NCBI GenBank assembly: GCA_052144935.1 | Contig: JBKQPR010000237.1 | Coordinates: 60,153 to 124,152 of the forward strand | Origin: JOPF133 sp052144935 | Lineage (GTDB): Bacteria > Acidobacteriota > Terriglobia > Bryobacterales > Bryobacteraceae | Length of the DNA: 64,000 nt | Direction: 5' to 3' | Shown: positions 60,650 through 64,000 of the stretch, in pieces | Numbering within the stretch: position 1 is the stretch's first letter | Layout of the letters: each line of letters starts with the position of its first letter | The notes under the pieces: model-generated | Databases searched by the model: none | Seen by the model: only the letters and a program-made list of their open reading frames with translations | What the model was told of the DNA's origin: nothing | Made by a program: the position numbers and the translations under genes

Positions 60650-61723
60650 ATGAGAACCGCAATTATCGGCCTGCCCATGGTAGGCAAGACCTCGTTGTTC
60701 ACCATCCTGACGGGAGTCCACCAGGAGACGCGGATCGGCTCGACCGCGGCCCGCACCGGCGTGGCCCGAGTGCCGGACACGCGGCTGGAAGCGCTGGCGC
60801 AGCTTTTCGAGCCGCCCAAAACCGTGCACGCCACCGTCGAGTACGTGGACATGCCTTCCATCTCGAAGGAGAACCTGCGCGACCCCAGCTACCTGGCCAG
60901 CCTGCGCGTGGTGGATGCCTTCGCCCACGTGCTGCGCCTGTTCCAGGACCAGACCATTCCCCACGAAAAAGGCTCGGTGGACCCCGTGCGCGACCTGGAG
61001 GACGTGGAAACGGAGCTGATTCTGAGCGACCTGGTGGTGGTGGAAAAACGCCTGGAGCGTTTGGAAAAGGACCGCAAGAAAATCAAGAACCCGGAGCTGG
61101 ACCGCGAATTCGAGCTGCTGGAAAGGTGCCGGGCCACGCTGGAAGAGAACCGGCCCTTGCGCCAACTGGAGATCGAGGGCGACGACGAGAAGCGCATCCG
61201 CGGCTTCCAATTCCTCTCGCTTAAGCCCGTGCTCTACGTGCTGAACCTGGGGGAAAGCGAGGCCCGGATCCTGCGCGCGCGCGAGCGGGAGTATCGCGAA
61301 GGCGCGCTGGCCGGGCGGCGGCATACTGCCGTGGCGGCGGTGTGCGGCAAGATCGAAGCGGAGTTAGCCGAGTTACCACATGAGGAGCAGAGAGATTTCC
61401 TGGCCAGTTACGATTTGGCGGAAAGCGGGTTAGAGCGGCTGATTTCGGCGACGTACGAGCTGCTGGGCCTGATGAGTTTCCTGACCGCCGGCGAGGACGA
61501 GTGCCGCGCCTGGACCATTCCGATGCACAGCACCGCGGTGAAGGCCGCGGGCGCCATCCACTCGGATTTCGAGAAGAAATTCATCCGGGCGGAGGTGGTC
61601 AATTGGAAGCCGCTGGTGGATCTGGGCGGGTACGCAGGCGTGCGGGAAAAGGGGTTGCTCCGGCTGGAAGGCAAGGAGTATATCGTGAAGGATGGGGATG
61701 TGCTGGTGATCCGGCATGGTTAG
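60650..61723 (+). CDS. YchF/Obg-type GTPase
   Basis: 357 residues. P-loop GLPMVGKTSLF at 7-17, switch region RIGSTAARTGVARVPDTRLE, and DMPS in place of the usual DxxG. VLNLGES corresponds to the NxxE that replaces NKxD in YchF, explaining ATP preference. A coiled-coil arm (about 115-170) and a C-terminal TGS domain (LMSFLTAGEDECRAWTIPMH, YIVKDGDVLVIRHG) complete the fold. YchF binds ribosomes. Sequence departures from classical YchF (GLPMVGKT instead of GLPNVGKS) mark it as a variant. The stop directly abuts the next start (TAGATG). Confidence 0.88.
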   Translation: MRTAIIGLPMVGKTSLFTILTGVHQETRIGSTAARTGVARVPDTRLEALAQLFEPPKTVHATVEYVDMPSISKENLRDPSYLASLRVVDAFAHVLRLFQDQTIPHEKGSVDPVRDLEDVETELILSDLVVVEKRLERLEKDRKKIKNPELDREFELLERCRATLEENRPLRQLEIEGDDEKRIRGFQFLSLKPVLYVLNLGESEARILRAREREYREGALAGRRHTAVAAVCGKIEAELAELPHEEQRDFLASYDLAESGLERLISATYELLGLMSFLTAGEDECRAWTIPMHSTAVKAAGAIHSDFEKKFIRAEVVNWKPLVDLGGYAGVREKGLLRLEGKEYIVKDGDVLVIRHG

Positions 61724-63901
61724 ATGAGACCGATCCTTTGCCTCTGTTGCCTGGCCGCATCTGCCGCTGCCCAGCCGCCGGCGATTCCCGTGGGAGCCGA
61801 CGCTTATCGGATGTGGGAGCGGTGGCCCTATCAGCGCATCGGTGCGCGGGCCTACATGCGCAGCACTTACGACCGGCGCGGCGGCAACGAACGCGCCGAC
61901 GCTTCTCACTTCCTCTATCAAGAGGCCGACGATTTCAACGTCACGCTGGACGTCGAATCGCCCGGCGTCCTCTACTTTGTCCGCTACAACCACTGGCACG
62001 GCAGCCCCTGGCACTACGAAGTGGACCGCCGGGATCACGTCGTACAGGAGACCAGCACCGCCGACCCGCTGCACCCGGCGCAGGGATCGGTGTTTCTTCC
62101 GGAGCGGCTGTTCCCCAAGCCGCTGGCGTGGACGTGGGCGGATACCAAGGGCGCCGACCTTAGTTGGGTTCCCATCGGCTTCACCCAATCGTTCCGGATG
62201 GCTTACTCGCGCACGTTTTACGGAACCGGCTATTACATCTATCATCAGTTCGTCGAGGGCGCCAGGTTGTCGCGCCCCATCCAATCCTGGGACGGCAACA
62301 CGCCTCCTGACACCGAGGTGCTCGCACTGATCGGCCGCGCGGGCGGCGATCTCGCGCCCACCGGAACGGGCGGCATCCGCGAGCAATCCGGCCGCATTCA
62401 ACTGGCCGCCAACGGAACAGTTTCGGTTTGGACGGACCAGCATGGTCCTTCGATGATTCGCGCGCTGGAGTTCTCGGTGCCGAGCGATCGGGCGATGGCG
62501 TTCTCCAAGGCCCGCCTGCGCGTCACCTGGGACGGCCGCTCGACAGCCTCTATCGACGCTCCCATGGCGCTGTTCTACGGCGCCGGCATCCTTTACAATC
62601 GCGACAACCGCGAGTATCTGGTCAAGTCCTTCCCGATGGTGATCCGCTATGGTTCGGACCGCGTCTATCTGAGCTGTTACTTCCCGATGCCCTTCTTTCG
62701 CTCGGCGCGCGTGGAACTTACCGGCGCGGGCGCGCCCATCGCGGATGTGGAATGGAAGGTGCGTACCGCGCCGTATCGCGACCCGCCCAATCACGCCGGC
62801 TATTTTCACGCCACCTATCGCGATCATCCAACGCCGGAGCTCGGCAAGGATCTGGTGCTGCTCGACACCACCCAGACGGAAGGCGGCGGCGACTGGTCCG
62901 GGCAGTTCGTGGGCACCTCCTTCATCTTTTCGGACGCCGCCGTGCTCAACACTCTGGAGGGCGATCCGCGCTTCTTCTTCGACGACAGCCGCACACCGCA
63001 AGGGCAGGGCACCGGCACCGAAGAGTGGGGCGGCGGCGGGGATTACTGGGGCGGCGAGAACATGACCCTCCCCTTCGCCGGCCATCCCACCGGTGCGAAG
63101 AACCCCCAGACGGCCGCCGGAGAAGAGGATAAGATCGAATCGGCCTATCGCTTCCTGCTGGCGGACCTGATGCCTTTCGGCAAAAACGCGCGCATCCAGT
63201 TGGAGCACGGCGGCGTCAACGAATCCACCGAGCACTACCAGACGGTCACTTACTGGTACGGTTTGCCCGCGCCTTCGCTCGTCCGCACCGACGAGCTGGT
63301 CGTCGGCGACCCGGTCAGCGAGCGCCGGCACGGCTACACATCGCCGGATGCTTCTGCGCCCTACGAAATCACCTCGCGCTACGAATGGGGGCCGGACACG
63401 GTTGAGGGCCGCGAGATCTATCCGGCCGAGACCGACCGCGGCCGCACCACCAAAACGGCTTCGGAGTTCACCCTGCGAATCGACCCGGGCAACTTCGGCG
63501 TGATGCTGCGCCGCAAGCTGGACTATGCGTTTCCCAATCAGCGCGCGGAGGTCTTCGTGGCCGAGGCCCAATCCGGCCCACCCGACTGGAAGCCCGCGGG
63601 CGTCTGGTACCTGGCCGGCTCCAACACGTGCGTGTTTTCCAACCCCGGCAATGGGCAGGAACTCGGGGCCACCCAGCACGTGGTCGAGACCTCGAACCGC
63701 CGCTTCCGCGACGACGAATTCCTGCTCCCTCTCGCCTTGACCGAAGGACGCAAAGCCATCCGCGTTCGCGTGAAATTCACGCCCGTATCCACGCCGCTTT
63801 TCCCGGGCTACCCGCTGCCGGAATTGGCCTGGAGCGAAATGCGCTACACGGCATACAGCTTCGTGATGCCGAAGTTCCAAGTGAAAGGCAGTCCACGATG
63901 A
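61724..63901 (+). CDS. secreted GH172/DUF2961 glycoside hydrolase
   Basis: 725 residues with signal peptide at 1-16 (MRPILCLCCLAASAAA). The DUF2961 core covers about 30-380: YRMWERWPYQRIGARAYMRS, FNVTLDVESPGVLYFVRYNH, FYGTGYYIYHQF, PMPFFRSARVELTGAGAPIA, then FFDDSRTPQGQGTGTEEWGG and GGGDYWGGENMTLPFAGH with the Glu-rich catalytic area. GH172 enzymes act on difructose dianhydride or alpha-D-arabinofuranosides. A second beta-rich half (about 490-720) makes it longer than minimal members. Start adjoins the YchF stop, so the two are co-transcribed though unrelated in role. Confidence 0.85.
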   Translation: MRPILCLCCLAASAAAQPPAIPVGADAYRMWERWPYQRIGARAYMRSTYDRRGGNERADASHFLYQEADDFNVTLDVESPGVLYFVRYNHWHGSPWHYEVDRRDHVVQETSTADPLHPAQGSVFLPERLFPKPLAWTWADTKGADLSWVPIGFTQSFRMAYSRTFYGTGYYIYHQFVEGARLSRPIQSWDGNTPPDTEVLALIGRAGGDLAPTGTGGIREQSGRIQLAANGTVSVWTDQHGPSMIRALEFSVPSDRAMAFSKARLRVTWDGRSTASIDAPMALFYGAGILYNRDNREYLVKSFPMVIRYGSDRVYLSCYFPMPFFRSARVELTGAGAPIADVEWKVRTAPYRDPPNHAGYFHATYRDHPTPELGKDLVLLDTTQTEGGGDWSGQFVGTSFIFSDAAVLNTLEGDPRFFFDDSRTPQGQGTGTEEWGGGGDYWGGENMTLPFAGHPTGAKNPQTAAGEEDKIESAYRFLLADLMPFGKNARIQLEHGGVNESTEHYQTVTYWYGLPAPSLVRTDELVVGDPVSERRHGYTSPDASAPYEITSRYEWGPDTVEGREIYPAETDRGRTTKTASEFTLRIDPGNFGVMLRRKLDYAFPNQRAEVFVAEAQSGPPDWKPAGVWYLAGSNTCVFSNPGNGQELGATQHVVETSNRRFRDDEFLLPLALTEGRKAIRVRVKFTPVSTPLFPGYPLPELAWSEMRYTAYSFVMPKFQVKGSPR

Positions 63902-63908
63902 GTGTGTT

Positions 63909-63928
63909 GGCAGGCGAAAGCGCCTGCC
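63909..63928. terminator. hairpin after the GH172 gene
   Basis: GGCAGGCG and CGCCTGCC pair perfectly around AAAG eight bases after the stop. There is no U-tract, so it may be a short dispersed hairpin rather than a classical terminator. The remaining bases to 64000 contain no assignable gene start. Confidence 0.4.
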
Positions 63929-64000
63929 CCACGTCGCAAGGGCCGCGTCTTATCCCGAGCTGATTCCGAAGCTGATGTCCGCCGGGGTCATCGAGGTGGC

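Noticed and set aside
63902..64000. Start of a further gene at the window end
   Set aside because: A frame could read LIPKLMSAGVIEV near the edge, but there are too few codons and no start to support a call.

Overview
The window is a 64 kb, GC-rich, gene-dense bacterial chromosome segment. Its content fits Acidobacteriota, most likely the Bryobacterales/Solibacter side. The markers are an ADOP-type MacB/FtsX permease, two large Ser/Thr kinases with TolB-like beta-propellers beside a relic of an Acidobacteria/Planctomycetes-type sigma factor, an Oar-like TonB receptor relic, a tricorn-type protease, and DUF1080, GH172 and C45 enzymes. This placement is inferred from protein families; no rRNA or tRNA gene was recognised.

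Layout. 0-2.2 kb: minus-strand M20 peptidase - asd - lysC (aspartate/lysine pathway), lysC cut by the window edge. 2.2-5.7 kb: TonB receptor relic, AraC regulator and two short-chain dehydrogenases, the second frameshifted. 5.7-12.2 kb: secreted zinc metalloprotease, tyrosine recombinase relic, secreted C45-type hydrolase, DUF6526. 12.5-16.7 kb: LacI regulator, SSS symporter, esterase relic, BON protein. 16.7-24 kb: thiC with an unlisted 18-codon Lys-rich ORF upstream, a GT21-like glycosyltransferase, an LssY-like protein with a repeat tail, a TIG protein and a TPR protein. 24-29.3 kb: queG, a MutS-like ATPase, a frameshifted secreted protein, an ICMT-like methyltransferase, DUF1080. 29.3-32 kb: a 1.45 kb element with perfect 31-bp terminal inverted repeats carrying a membrane protein, with decayed kinase fragments on both sides. 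32-40 kb: membrane protein, LytS-type histidine kinase, a RelE-like/Shedu-like pair (candidate defence), tricorn protease. 39.7-43.3 kb: accessory zone with a toxin-antitoxin module inside a 63-bp direct duplication, small proteins and relics. 43.3-53 kb: GT39, Ada with a 21-bp minisatellite, HEAT protein, ADOP permease, zinc ribbon, DsbA-like protein, M28 peptidase. 53-59.4 kb: tandem kinase paralogues, a third-copy relic, a sigma factor relic and a hairpin cluster. 59.5-64 kb: MoxR ATPase, YchF GTPase, GH172 enzyme.

Functionally this is mostly a macromolecule-degrading, signalling-rich soil bacterium (secreted peptidases, GH172, DUF1080). Small mobile or repeat-driven changes are superimposed: dispersed hairpin repeats in intergenic gaps, minisatellites and Gly/Pro-rich insertions inside genes, and several decayed genes. 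The best candidates for something undescribed are the Shedu-like two-gene unit at 35.2-36.2 kb, the transposase-less TIR element at 30-31.4 kb, and the duplication-flanked toxin-antitoxin cassette at 39.7-40.6 kb.
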